From Larix kaempferi (lineage: Eukaryota > Streptophyta > Pinopsida > Pinales > Pinaceae), in NCBI GenBank assembly GCA_027924585.1, contig BSBM01000190.1:1116001-1180000 (forward strand): a stretch of 64,000 nt of DNA, written 5' to 3'. Below, in pieces: positions 43,111 through 55,080 of this stretch. The notes beneath the pieces are model-generated. The model did not search any database. It saw only the letters and a program-made list of their open reading frames with translations, and was not told the DNA's origin. Both the position numbers and the translations under genes were made by a program. The first letter of the stretch is position 1, and each line of letters starts with the position of its first letter.

Positions 43111-43823
43111 TCTGTCTTTGTCAGATTTTTTTCCACTGTTGGTCATATCGTTTGTCATATGTCGAGTTTCATCAAACTAGGTACATCAGAGCATGCTTCA
43201 TCATCCCCCCAATGTCGGCCCGACGGTTTTTAGACTATTGGGGAAGTGTAGACCATCACTTGTTCAAGAAAAATTCCCATTCGCACTCCTTTACAAATTT
43301 TTCCCATTTATGTTCTTTCTCCTCCCAGTTAGAGTTTGGAAGGGGCGGGGTCAGCAACGGTCTTGTTTCGACAATATGTGTGACACTTTTGTCAATCAAA
43401 AATTTAAACAATAATGTCGGTAGAGAACATAGAAATTGTTCAGCTAATTCGGTGAAGAACTTTCTTCTTATTTCATCCATCGATACTCGATTTTCGATCA
43501 CCTATTCTTCACAGAAATCTTCTGCAATCTTTTCGCACCATTCTGATAGGTTTGTACGACCTCCATTGATTAGCTTCGATATTAATTTACACTCTACTTC
43601 ATCGAATGGTTTGTTCATCCAGAAGTTTCTTCAAGGCGGTCGACACGGATTCTACAAATCGCTCATGGGTCTCGGAGAAGAATCAATCTCTTGCTTGGCT
43701 AATCGTTAGCTTGTTACATCGCGCATAATTCTGCAGGTAATTCACGATTTTCTTCTCCCACCAGTCTCTAATCTCCTGTTATGAAATCATGGGTCATGCT
43801 GCTAGTAATTTTTCATGTATCAA
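43111..43823 (-). other. 5' leader of C
   Basis: Between primer site and gag. An 81-codon minus-strand frame at 43501-43256 (VSMDEIRRKFFTELAEQFL) may be the upstream part of gag in another frame; otherwise nothing was recognised. Confidence 0.45.
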
Positions 43824-43838
43824 TCGGCAATGGAACTA
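43824..43838 (-). other. Primer-binding site of C (degenerate tRNA-Asp)
   Basis: Minus-strand TAGTTCCATTGCCGA starts two bases after the LTR and matches the tRNA-Asp complement TGGCGCCGTTGCCGG at 10 of 15 positions; four of the five mismatches are C-to-T or G-to-A. Confidence 0.5.
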
Positions 43839-43840
43839 GA

Positions 43841-44169
43841 TGTTGTAATCCCGAGGTTCACATAATTATCATAGATACATTACACAATATAAGCAAGCAT
43901 ACACAATGATACAAATACAAGAGACAAGATAGATAGAGATAATAGTCTTTGCATTAACTAGCAATAGTAGAACACAATGATAGAATCAATCTCTACTAGT
44001 CTATCGGCTCACCAGCCTAGATATATATACGTGTAGATACAGTTACATAACCATCTGTCGGTTTATCCAACCGACCCGACCCATACTAGTCGACACGACT
44101 TATCAACATATGCTGCAGAATGGTCGGGCGGAGGGCCTAGTCGACAGGACAACCTAGGCCCCTCCAACA
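43841..44169 (-). repeat. 5' LTR of C
   Basis: Plus strand TGTTGTAATCCCGAGG … CCCCTCCAACA, 329 bp, followed by TGAAC at 44170-44174. Confidence 0.9.
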
Positions 44170-44406
44170 TGAACCTGACGGCTTTCCTAGTGTCCAAGCT
44201 AAACCCATGGCTTCCCACTAAAGCACTCCATTTTAGAGCATTTTTGGATGCCAAAGGTGAAGCTAAAGACCTTATGTGGGACGTTTTTTCATCTCCATGG
44301 GTAGAAGAGCTGGTAGACAACAGAAAATGAATAGAAGGAGAAGTAGCAACACTAACAACGAACATGGTTAAAGTACACCCTACCTACCAGAAATCACTGC
44401 CAGGTA
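44170..44406 (+). other. 237-bp island of pre-insertion DNA between C and A2
   Basis: It starts with the C duplication (TGAAC) and ends with the A2 duplication (AGGTA). One frame reads LTAFLVSKLNPWLPTKALHF and on through DVFSSPWVEELVDNRK to a TGA at about 44328. It may be a gene or element fossil. No family was recognised. Confidence 0.5.
44402..44406 (+). repeat. Left target-site duplication of A2 (AGGTA)
   Basis: AGGTA equals 53398-53402 after the right LTR. Confidence 0.9.
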
Positions 44407-46023
44407 TGTAGCGTCCCCTTCCATCATTCCAATGCAAGGGAGGGAACATGACTATAACATGGGGTGTCTAATTCTTCCCCAAATCCATAATGGTAAAATT
44501 TTTGCCATTTAAATAAAATGCACAATTAAATTACACAGCGGAATTAAAATACATAATTGCACACACACAACAGACATACATCAGTATATTTATCTCAAGC
44601 AAATGATGTATCAACAGGAAAGGAATCCATTCCATTCTCATGCTATGCACATACTTCATATCAATTCCATTAATATAAATAATTACCATTCCGAATTAAC
44701 ACATTACAGAACACAAAATGCATATAATATAAATAACAGAAAACACTTATCTTGAAGATGAAGCTGTCCAAACAACTGGCTATGTGAGAGCAATGTTCCA
44801 CCCAACCATAGATCTATCTCCAACTTGTATTCTTTCAGCTGAGAGATCACCCCCGAGCTGGGTTGTGCATCCACTAAGGAGGAACTAGCTGGGCTCACTC
44901 ACAACCATGGTTTCACTCAACAACTATGCTAAGCCAACTCACAGTTGGATTTATCAAGCATACAACAGGAAAAGGAGGGCAATGCTAAGGCAGTGAGTTC
45001 ATCCACAAAGCTACAAGCATCTCAAAGAAATTCAATAGTCAAGGCACCCACATTACCTACCACACCCAACATAAGGAAGGTCCCCTTCTCTGTCGCACAG
45101 TCCCTCAGACATCCCTTCCCTCCAGTGCTCTTCAGGATGGGTATAGAAAGGTCCTGCTGTTAATTCTTGAGATTCTAGCCTTCACTGGGTTTATCAAGCA
45201 AACCCAACCTCTGCTCAGTCATTCACAATTGGATTTCTCACAATTTTGTTCATCAAATAACTCAATCTCGTCACTGGTTTTCTGGGCTATAAAAACTGGA
45301 TTTTCCAATGGGTTTTGGGGTATCTAATATTCTCAAATTCGCCCCAAGGTTCATATCTATGGATCCCCCATTGGATTTCACAATCAAATACCAAATTTGG
45401 GCGTTTTTTGCTCTTCAAAATGTGGGTTCTTTCAAAGTTGTGATTTCTGGTTTTTGCTCACTACTGGAATTCGATTTTGGACGGAAAATGATGCTGGGTC
45501 CTTCCACCATGGAATGGGGATGAGGAAGAAGCAACTCCCATGAGGTAGAGTGACTTGTGGTACAAGAAAACAGAGTCCATACCTGCAAATCTGAATTTCT
45601 GGGCTACCCATGCTCCATTGAAGCCATGGACTGTAATCTTCAACTACTTCTTTACAACATAAATAAATGTCATCAAGGAAAGTCAAATGGGTTCTCACAA
45701 TGACATTTGGAAACATATGATTCATCCCCACACCCCCCTCACCACTCCCTAGTGGATACACATGGCCCCTTCTCATTCATTCCTTCCATAGCCAGTTTTG
45801 GTATTTTATTGAAATATTAACATTTACATCAATTTACAATATTCTATGACTTAATAGCACATGGGTATCAAAATATGAAATACTTGCTTGTTTTAAATAA
45901 AATCCGAACATACACTAGTGGGGCTTTGGCCTTGAGCTCCTCACTAGGAAAACATACAATGCATGTATGCAATATTTACATTAAAAGCCAATATTTCCTA
46001 AGGGTCAAAATTGGGGTATTACA
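44407..46023 (-). repeat. 3' LTR of A2
   Basis: Plus strand TGTAGCGTCCCCTTCC … TTGGGGTATTACA, 1617 bp. Open frames inside (44945-45163, 45308-45523 and others) recur in the other LTR and in A1 and are not genes. Confidence 0.95.
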
Positions 46024-46040
46024 TTCCCCTCCCCCTTAGA
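46024..46040 (-). other. Polypurine tract of A2
   Basis: Minus-strand TCTAAGGGGGAGGGGAA, identical to that of A1. Confidence 0.9.
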
Positions 46041-47320
46041 ACAAGACCGTCCTCGGTGTTCTCAAAACTGAACAAAAATGGGAATGCCTCTCTCATGGCA
46101 TCCTCCAGCTCCCATGTAGCCTCATCGGGGCTAAGGTTCTCCCATTGGACCTTTACCTACCTGATGGCTCTGTTCCGAAGCAAAGTGACCTTCTTGTCGA
46201 GGATGCGCATAGGCTCTACTTGGAACTCTCCCTCAGGTTCCACCTTTATCACATTCCAATCAATCATATGATTAGGATCATGTACATACTTCTTAAGCAA
46301 AGATATATGGAAAACATTATGAGCTTTTATGTTAGCAGGCAATGCAATTGGCCCTATCCTATCAAGGACTTCAAATGTCCCACAATATCTTGGTGACAAC
46401 TTGGCACAACTCCCCAACTTGAGAGAACTTTTCCTTGGTTTCACTCTCAAATAGACATGATCCCCAATCTGAAATTCGTTATGCACTCTTTTCAAATCTG
46501 CATAACTCTTTTGCCTGTCCTGAGCTGCCTTCAAATTCTGTCTGATCTTAGCAACTTTCTATTCTATTTCCTTGATCATCTTTGGTCCAAGTACTACCTT
46601 GTTCACTAGGTTGTCCCAATTCACTGGAGTCCTGCATCCCTTGCCATGCAATGTTTCAAATGGACTCATTCCCAAGGATGCATGATGCCTATTATTGTAT
46701 GCAAATTCTACCAAGTGTAGGAAATCTTCCCACTTGGATGGTTTATCCATCACATACATTCTCAGCATGTCTTCAAGAACCTGATTCACCCTCTCAGTTT
46801 GGCCATCTGTTTGAGGATGATATGCTGTACTGAAATTCAATTTAGTTCCCAATTCCTGAAATAATCCCTTCCAAAAATTAGAAGTGAACTTTGTATCACG
46901 ATAAGAAATTATTGCCTTGGGCAATCCATGCAATCTGAATATCTCTCTCATGAAGTTATTTGCAATGTCATTAGCCTTGTGAATGGACTTGGCTAGAATA
47001 AAGTGAGCTACCTTTGATAGCTTGTCCACCACAACCATGATTGAATCATGCTTCTTCACTGTCATGGGAAGACCTGTTATAAAATCCATAGAGATCACTT
47101 CCCACTTCCATTCCGGAATGGGTAAGGGCTACAACAATCCTGCTAGATGTTGGTGTTCTGCTTTGACTTGTTGGTACTTCTGACACCTAGCAATATTCTC
47201 AACTATGTCCTTCTTCATACCATGACAAAAGTATTGCTTTCTTGCTACTGTTATAGTCTTCTGATATCATGGGTGTCCAAAGTATGGCATTTGATGTATT
47301 TCATCCATCACTAGCTTCTT
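46041..47320 (-). pseudogene. Integrase with chromodomain, A2
   Basis: The core has ISMDFITGLPMTVKKHDS (first Asp) but the second catalytic Asp is Tyr (AIISYRDTKFTS, where A1 has FDRDTKF); the Glu region DGQTERVNQ is intact. The C-terminal module reads [18 protein letters not shown], three or four residues shorter than A1. The chromodomain (VQWENLSPDEATWELED, near 46150-46090) is preceded by a stop at 46157-46159. A stop at 47266 cuts the zinc domain. Confidence 0.88.
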
Positions 47321-48162
47321 CAAATCTGCATTATTTGAAATGTACAACCTATCTTTGTATATGAGGATATTGTCTTCACCTAGCTGATATTCCGCACACT
47401 TTTCATCCACATTACCTTGCTGCAACTTCTCTTTAATTTGAATACAAGTTTCATCAATGTGCTGGGCTTCAATAACTCTTGTCTTCAAGTTTGATTTACA
47501 CATACTTACTGCTGCAACATGAAATTTTCTGCTAAGAGCATCTACAACCTTATTCTCCTTTCCTTTTACATGCTTAATTTCAAAATCAAATTCACAAAGG
47601 AACTCCATCCATCTAGCTTGCCTGGCATTCAAGTTTGGCTCATCAAACAAATACTTCAAGCTCATGTGGTTTGTTCTAAGCTCGAATCTTTTTCCCATCA
47701 AATAATGTCTCCGCATCTTAAGAGCATGCACTATGACTGCTAATTCTAAATCATGTGTGGCATAATTCTTTTCATGCTCTTTTAATTTCCTTGACTCATA
47801 GCAAATCACAACTCCTTCTTGCATGAGCACTCCACTAGCCTTTCAATGCAAACATCTGTGCACACTACAAAATCCTTCTTTGGATATGTTATCTTCAAAA
47901 CAGGAGCGCTGGTAAGTAACTCCTTTAACTTCTGAAAACTTTTCTCACATTTTTCAGACCATACAAACTTGATGTTCTTTCTTTGCAAGGAAGTGATTGG
48001 ATGAGCTATCCTGGAGAAGCCTTCAAAAAACCTTCTGTAGTACCCAACAAGACCCATAAAAGATCTAACATCTGAAACATTTCTTAGAGTTGACCAATCC
48101 ATGATGGAATTAATCTTCTCCGGATCAATTGCAATTCCTTCTTCAGAAATGACATGACCCAA
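47321..48162 (-). pseudogene. RT thumb and RNase H, A2
   Basis: GLVGYYRRFFEGFSRIAHP is followed by RNase H: VVCTDVCIERLVEC (Asp present, flanks altered), ATHDLELAVIVHALK (Glu) and LRTNHMSLKYL, where the catalytic Asp of A1 (RTDH) is Asn. The frame changes near 47820. The connector to integrase (KENKVVDALSRKFHV) is present. Confidence 0.85.
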
Positions 48163-49157
48163 ATATTGAAACCTCTTTTGATAGAATTCAACTTGCTTAA
48201 CTTGGCGTACAACTGGTGTTCTCTAAGGACTTGCAACACCATCCTTAGATGTTCTTCATGTTTTTCTTCATCCCTTGAATAGACAAGAATGTCATCCAAG
48301 AACACAATCATAAACTTATCCAAATATTTGCTGAAGACACTATTCATGAGACACATGAATGTGGCAGGTGTGTTGGTAAGACCAAATCGCACCACAGTGA
48401 ACTCATAATGACCATATTTAGTTCTGAAAGCCATCTTGTGAATGTCTTCTTCTTTAATCCTTACTTGATGGTAACTAGACCTTAAGTCAATCTTGGAAAA
48501 CACTTTAGCTTCCTTCATTTGATTAAACAAGTCATCAATTCTTGGTAATGGATACTTGTTCTTGACTGTCACTTTATTTAGCTGCATGTAATCGATACAC
48601 AGTCTTAAAGTCTCATCGTTCTTCTTGACAAATAACACCGGTGCTCCCCAAGGAGACACACTAGGCCTGATATACCTTTTGTCCATTAATTCTTGCAGCT
48701 GCATCTTCAACTCTACCAACTCCGGTGTACTCATTCTATAAGGAGCTTTGGAATTTGGTGTTGCCCCTGGAACAAGATCGATGGTAAAATCAATATCTCT
48801 CTTTGGTGGTAGTCTCGGCATTTCATTCGGAAATACATCTTGGAACTCTTGTAACATTGGAATGTCTTTAATCCTTGGTCCTTTGTCCTCTGACAAATCT
48901 GACATATGACCTGTATATAATTGACAACCCTTCTTATAAAACATTTTTAACTGTAGAGATGAAATTTGCTTTACTGAAACTTGCTTGGGAATTCCTCTTA
49001 CCAATCTTGGCCTTCCCTCTTCATCAATGCATTCAAGTGCTTTCTCATAACAGTCCAACTTGGCTCTATTCTTTTCCAACCAGTCCATGCCAATTAAGGC
49101 ATCATATGATCTTAAAGGTGGCACATTCAATTTTGCATGTGTGTGGAGTCCATTCAA
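48084..49157 (-). pseudogene. Reverse transcriptase with protease C-terminus, A2
   Basis: A 357-codon frame starts in the protease end ([17 protein letters not shown]) and covers [48 protein letters not shown] and the catalytic [14 protein letters not shown] frameshift near 48190 takes it out of the RT frame after KLSKLNS. RT looks otherwise normal for chromoviruses. Confidence 0.9.
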
Positions 49158-49357
49158 TTCTATGGGAACTCTACCACTACTTCACTTACTTTCCTCTTGG
49201 TCCCTGTGGCTAATTGAACTAGCCAAGATTTATTATGCTTCACTTTTCTAAGAGAACAACCTTCAACCACTTTTGGAGAAACATAACTATGAGTAGATCC
49301 TGGATCAATCAAAACATAAATAGATTTCTTAGCAATCTTACCTTCCACTTCCACCAC
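49158..49357 (-). pseudogene. Aspartic protease N-terminal half, A2
   Basis: The catalytic strand reads VLIDPGSTHSYV: the Ser of D-S-G, present in A1, is Pro here. A frameshift near 49158 separates this part from the rest of pol. Confidence 0.8.
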
Positions 49358-49957
49358 TGATGATTAATGGTCTGCTTGATGATTATCCAACGTTGCATAA
49401 ATTCAAGGCGCTGCCCTTGCCATGTCCTCCACTGTAGCTGCTCCCTTTAAGTTGTGCAACTTTCGGGGATTATCCTTCCGATGTGGACAGTCCTTCAACA
49501 TGTGGTTTTCTCTACATCCCCAACACTGAAGTGGTCCCTTTTATGCTTTGTCTGCTGCTACTGCTGGTTTGAATCCACTCCTTGCTTGCTGCCCCTGTGG
49601 AAAAGTTCTAAGCTGACCTTTGAATGGTGGCTTGAAGTCACTCTTCTTTGAATGGCCTTTAGAGCGACTCTTTGCCTCTCTTCCTTCTTCACCTGCATTG
49701 CTTGGGTTGGAACCAAGGTTTATCCTCTGCTGCATATCAGTGAGGCTTTGCAAAATAGCAGCATTGAGTTGGTGTTGTTCTTCTTGAGCCTTCATCAATC
49801 TTTCATTGAAGCTCACCATGGTTTCAACCAAGTTCTGAGGAGTTACCTGCTCCCTTCTCCCATTGGATTCAGTTTTAGGATTCTCTTCATGCACATTTTC
49901 TCCTAGGATGTCTTCTTCATGCTCATAAGGATCTTGGGCATCATTTATGGTCACCAT
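49358..49957 (-). pseudogene. gag of A2 with capsid deleted
   Basis: ATG at 49957 (MVTINDAQDPYEHEEDILG) opens an acidic N-terminus and a coiled-coil (LVETMVSFNERLMKAQEE, AAILQSLTDMQQRINLG). The frame then passes straight into the basic linker that follows the capsid in A1 (DFKPPFKGQLRTFPQG) and the zinc knuckle CWGCRENHMLKDC. A full capsid of some 200 residues is missing. A TAA lies near 49541. Confidence 0.8.
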
Positions 49958-51762
49958 TTTTCCTGTATGCTACCTCTGCTACAATTATTAATTTTATGAG
50001 CTGCAAGCACTGTGCATTATGAAAATATTTGTTAGACATCATAAGAATGCATCTAGAAATATATAACAATCAATATTTAACATAATCAACTCATGGAATA
50101 ATTCACATAGCTGTTATGCATTCATTTATTTTTCCCATTCATGCAATTCTAGAAATTGCCCATATTGTCAACAATTTGACAAAATAGTCACTGGCACTTT
50201 TCAGTTCTAATTATCTATGATGTCTGATGTCCCCATTCAAATTCTGCCTATGCACCATTGTTCCCTGTTGGATAATCTTTCCAATGCCTATCCACTTGCT
50301 CCATTCCGACATCGGGTGTGGGAACTACATCACTTCAAAAATGACAACTTTTACCAATAATTCTGCACATTTTTACACAGTTGTATTTTCGTCCGGAATG
50401 CCAACTTCAACCACTTGTGGAAGAAAATCTATGAAGAATCACGAAATTTTTTCTATCGGAAGAAGTTATTCTATATAACAAGGAATGTTCAGCAACTTGC
50501 GGATCTCTGTTCCGATGCACCATTCATCTTCTATAAAATTTTGGGTTTGATTACTTTCCACTTTTCACATTTTTCCAAAATTCCAAATTTTGGACCAAAA
50601 ATGACCATTTCCCAAATGGTGCATTTCTCGGAAATCTTTGTCTAACGGAATATGTTTGGTTTACTGAGAATATGAAATGCCGAGTTCAATAATTTTCTTG
50701 ATTTTGAATTATAGGGTCACTTTCAACCACTGCAAGCTTTTCAAAATTCCCAAAATGTGGCCCAGAATAGTGCTTTTTGGCCTTCTTGCACACCCCGACT
50801 CCACATCCTTTGGAGTTTGGATCCAAAACTCCAAAATTAACACCGTGCCTGCTCCATGACTGCCCCATATCAATTTCGGCCCAATCCGACCTTCTGTTAA
50901 GCGTCGGGACTCCGATTTGTAAAAGCCATTAATTCCAATTTTATGCCAAATCGAAGCATAATGGGCTTGGGATCTTCACTGGTTCATTCATAGCCTCCGT
51001 CGATGGCCTCAAAATGCTACTGACCTTATCAAATTCTGACCTTGCATTCTCCTGTTATCCAAAAATCAATTTTGGGCTCTATACTTTCTTTTTTTTTCCT
51101 GCCACACACAGGCCGCAACCCACAACTTGACATTGCGGGTGCGGGGGGGGGGGGGGGGGTCAAGTTGTGGTCACAGGGATGTAACCATCCCGCAATCCGA
51201 AACCCAAAATTGCGGGTTCGGGGTGGGGAGGTCAAGTTGCAGTCACGGGGATGAAACCATCCCGCAACCTGCAACCCGCAACCCAAAACCCGAAATGCGG
51301 GATTGGGAAGCCAAGTCGCGGTCCCGGGAATGTGACCATCCCGCAACCCAAAATGCGGGATCGGGAAGCCAAGTCGCGGTCCTGGGAATGTGACCATCCC
51401 CCAACCTGAAACCTGAAATTGTGGGTTCGGGATTTCGAAAATCCAAACGCAAATTTTGAGAATTTGCGTTCCCGGAACCCGAAACCCGACATCCCGAAAC
51501 TGCGAAAACACTTGTGTTTCCTGTAACTTTCGGGGTTCATAACTCCCTCGTCCCTTGGCCAAATGAGGCGAGTCTGGTACCGTTGGAAATCTGTTGGAGA
51601 GCTCTATGCAATGGTGTGATCCTCTCACACACTTGAGAAATCTAACCCTGTCATTTTTCCAATAAAAAAATGCCGCCCCAACTTCACCAATACTGCGTTA
51701 AAACCATTCTGTTACTTGCCTGTAACTCACAGTTTGGTCCATGCAGCCCCAGTGCTGCAAGC
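49958..51762 (-). other. 5' leader of A2
   Basis: About 1.8 kb between primer site and gag with no supported coding region. It contains the GC-rich array at 51127-51420. Confidence 0.6.
51127..51420. repeat. GC-rich tandem array with a G17 run in the A2 leader
   Basis: About four units of 57-75 bp share GGTCAAGTTG/AAGCCAAGTCGCGGTC, GGGAATGTGACCATCCCGCAACC and AAATGCGGG. The two best-kept copies start near 51295 and 51353. A run of 17 G (51143-51159) leads the array. This is much more GC-rich than the surroundings. Confidence 0.8.
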
Positions 51763-51777
51763 TGGGCTCTGCTACCA
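51763..51777 (-). other. Primer-binding site of A2 (initiator tRNA-Met-like)
   Basis: Minus-strand TGGTAGCAGAGCCCA starts three bases after the LTR and differs by one base in its first 12 from the standard TGGTATCAGAGC. Confidence 0.8.
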
Positions 51778-51780
51778 CTC

Positions 51781-53397
51781 TGTAGCGTCCTCTTCCATCA
51801 TTCTAATGCAAATGATGGAACATGACTATAAGATGGGGTGTCTAATTCTTCCCCAAAGCCATAATGGTAAAATTTTTGCTATTTAAATAAAATGCACAAT
51901 TAAATTACACAGCGGAATTAAAATACATAATTGCACACACATAACAGACATACATCAGTATATTTATCTCAAGCAAATGATGCATCAATAGGCAAGGAAT
52001 CCATCCCATTCTCATGCTATGCACAGACTTCATATCAATTCCATTAACATGAATAATTACCATTCTGAATTAACACATTACAGAACACAACATGCATATA
52101 ATATAAATCATAGAAAACACTTATCTTGAAGATGAAGCTGTCCAAACAACTGGCTATGTGAGAGCAACGTTCCACCCAACCATAGATATATGTCCAGCTT
52201 GTATTCTTTCAGCTGAGGGATCACCCTCGAGCTGGGTTGTGTATCCACTAAGGAGGAACTAGCTAGACTCACTCACAGCCATGGTTTCACTCAACAACTA
52301 TGCTAAGCCAACTCACAGTTGGGTTTATCAAGCATACAACAGGCAAAGGAGGGCAATGCTAAGCTAGTGAGCTCATCCACAAAGCTACAGGCATCTCAAA
52401 GGAATTCAATAGTCAAGGCACCCACATTACTTACCACACCCAACACAAGGAAGGTCCCCTTCTCTGCTGCACAGTCCCTTAGGTGTCCCTTCCCTCCAGT
52501 GCTCTTCAAGATGGGTATAGAAAGGCCTCGCTGCTAACTCTTGAGATTCTAGCCTTCACTGGGTTTATCAAGCAAATTCAACCTCTGCTCAGTCATTCAC
52601 AATTGGATTTCTCACAATTCTGTTCATCAAATAACTCAATCCCGTCACTGGTTTTATGGGCTATAAAAACTGGGTTTTCCAATGGGTTTTGGGGTATTTA
52701 ATACTCTCAAATTTGCCTCAAGGTTCATATCTATGGATCCCCCATTGGATTTCACTGTCAAATAGCAAATCTGAGCGTTTTTGGCTCTTCAAAATGTGGG
52801 TTCTTTCAAAGTTGCGATTTCTGGTTTTTGCTCACTGTTGGAATTCGTTTTTGGATGGAAAATGATGTTGGATCCTTCCACCATGGAATGGGGATGAGGA
52901 AGAAGCAACTCCCATGAGGTAGAGTGACTTGTGGTACAAGAAAACAGAGTTCATACCTGCAAATACGAATTTCTGGGCTACCCATGCTCCATTGAAGCCA
53001 TGGACTGAAATCTTCAACTACTTCCTTAGAACAGAAATAAATGTTATCAAGGAAAGTCAAATGGGTTCTCACAATGACATTTGGAAACATATGGTTCATT
53101 CCCACAACCCCCTCACCACTCCCTAGTGGATACACATGGCCCCTTCTCATTCGTTGCTTCCATAGTCAGTTTTGGTATTTTATTGAAATATTAACATTTA
53201 CATCAATTTACAATATTCCATGGCTTAATAGCACATGGATATCAAAATATGAAATACTTGCTTGTTTTAAATAAAATCCGAATATACACTAGCGGGGCCT
53301 TGGCCTTGAGCTCTTCGCTAGGAAAACATACAACGCATGTATACAATATTTACATTAAAAGCCAATATTTCCTAAGAGTCAAAATTGGGGTATTACA
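51781..53397 (-). repeat. 5' LTR of A2
   Basis: Plus strand TGTAGCGTCCTCTTCC … TTGGGGTATTACA, 1617 bp, followed by AGGTA. Confidence 0.95.
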
Positions 53398-53402
53398 AGG
53401 TA

Positions 53403-53942
53403 TAGCAGGTAAATGCTCTGTGATAAAAGAATAACAAGCTGTAGAGCGGTAGATACTAACAAAATTAGAAATGGGGGAAAATTTTCCTTAGCAATAAGGA
53501 TAAGGACAACCAATAGAAATGGGAGAAGTAAGTTTTCCGTTGAGATAGGGGTAAGTTCGAGCAACATAAATGGGAGAAGTTTTCCTTTGAGATACATATT
53601 AAAACTTGACTATGGTTGATAATAGAATCGACTTCTGTAGAATAATAGCATAATTGGGAACTGTAGAATACTTGTGATTTCGATCGATGACCTAGAGCTC
53701 TAAATCAATTAATCTTTGTCGGAAACCCTCGCCCACGGTTCTCTTCAATGGAGTAAAGTGTTGGAAACTGGAACTATGAGTACAAGATGAGAGAATTTTC
53801 AGTAAAAGAGCAGTAAATAGTAAGTAAGATGATCAAAGGAAAAAGCACAACATCGAGTGGTTACTTGAGGCAGTTTTATCGACGAAGATAGTGCAACAAA
53901 GGCGGTCCATTCAAGAGCCAGGTAACGTACAATTTGATGGAC
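53403..53942. other. Intergenic, degenerate short repeats only
   Basis: A GGGAGAAGTTTTCC-type motif recurs near 53470, 53520 and 53570. No gene is supported. Confidence 0.5.
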
Positions 53943-54067
53943 ATTGTCTTCTCCCCTGCTAAAATTGGGATTTTTCTCCTCCGCTTCTGTCACTATGGCA
54001 GTCATTGTCTTATCCCCTACTAAAATAGGGGTTTTTCTCCTCCGGTTCTATGTCAGTATGGCAGTTT
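53943..54067. repeat. Tandem duplication of about 62 bp
   Basis: ATTGTCTTCTCCCCTGCTAAA and ATTGTCTTATCCCCTACTAAA open two copies, each with TTTTTCTCCTCCG and ending near TATGGCAGT. Confidence 0.8.
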
Positions 54068-55030
54068 TAATCTAGCTAATGCAAACGTCTGATCTCCACG
54101 AGCAGCTGTTGCATTAATGGAGGATGGAAGTTTCAACCATCATAGCAGGTCCTGCATTGATGGAGCATGGAGCAGTGAACTGACAGTGCAATCCTTACCC
54201 CACAAAAGCTTTGAGCCCTTCTTCATGAGTCCCATCTGGTCAAAACCTGTAGCGTATTGCTTGCCTGTAGCTAACGAGAACTTTCACAGGAGTCCCATCC
54301 GATAAAACTCAAGCAATAGCTTCGGATGGGAGTATATGTGGTAGCATTCCATTGGCTCAATGAGCGAGGAATCTGCTACAAGGTCGAGGATAGTAGTTCG
54401 TTGTTTGAACACCTACGATGTAAAAATAATATTTTTTCTTAGTACAATAAACATTTTATTTTCTTACCGCAGTAAAAATGGATTTTCTTTTCTTGTTACA
54501 TAAAAATGATTTTTTTCTTGCTATAATAAAAAGATATAACTTTTTTCTCAATACAATAAAAAATAATTTTTTTTACCCCACACACAAAAACTTTTCTTTC
54601 TTTATTTCTTTTTGGTGGTAAATATCCTTCTTTCTTTCTTTTTCATAATATCTTTATTAAAAAAAAAAAAAATTTCCCTCCCTTTTTTTCGAAATAAATT
54701 TGGGCCATAAGCCTAACTTTATTTCTTCTTTTTAAGCAACTAGTTAAAGATTTTTTTCTTTTTTTCTTTTATCCCACAACCAACTTCCTTTCTTTCTTCA
54801 AATATTTAATGAGTGACTAGTCAACAAGCATGGAATTTATTTGCCACTAGCAAAATATAATATAGGATGGAGCCGCGTGCCTTTTATTCCACTAGAAAAA
54901 TAAATTGACCACATGTCAGCTGAAAAACTGCTCTTATACCGCTCTTATACCAATTGGAAGCAACCAATTAATTATATATATAATTTCAAATATAGAATGG
55001 ACTCACGAACCTTTTATTTTGCTAGAAAAA
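54068..55030. other. Intergenic, pyrimidine-rich
   Basis: No gene seen. 54420-54800 is dominated by T- and TTTC-rich stretches. Confidence 0.5.
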
Positions 55031-55037
55031 TAAATTG

Positions 55038-55080
55038 AAGCGCATATATATCTATATCTATATCTATATCTATATATATC
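55038..55080. repeat. Microsatellite (ATATCT)n
   Basis: Repeated TATATC/TATATCTA units. Confidence 0.9.

Larger units (their letters stand above)
30809..44169 (-). mobile_element. Ty3/gypsy element C, 13.4 kb, both LTRs, with nested copia
   Basis: Two 329-bp LTRs are flanked by TGAAC. On the minus strand the order is LTR, tRNA-Asp-like primer site, gag with five zinc knuckles, protease, a second capsid-like module, [copia F], integrase, a 3.5-kb sense accessory ORF, polypurine tract and LTR. RT and RNase H are missing. The LTRs differ at roughly 30 of 329 bases, mostly transitions, so it is old. The primer site and protease place it on the Athila/Tat side of Ty3/gypsy, not with chromoviruses (inference). 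Confidence 0.85.
44407..53397 (-). mobile_element. Ty3/gypsy chromovirus A2, 8991 bp, both LTRs
   Basis: Two 1617-bp LTRs, 5-bp duplication AGGTA, initiator-Met-like primer site, long leader, gag remnant, protease, RT, RNase H, integrase, chromodomain and polypurine tract, all on the minus strand. LTRs differ at about a dozen of the first 215 bases. It cannot be autonomous: the capsid is deleted, and protease and integrase have lost catalytic residues. Confidence 0.95.

Noticed and set aside
44945-46396. Several ORFs also found at 52319-53150
   Set aside because: They are in the A2 LTRs and correspond to non-coding LTR sequence in A1.
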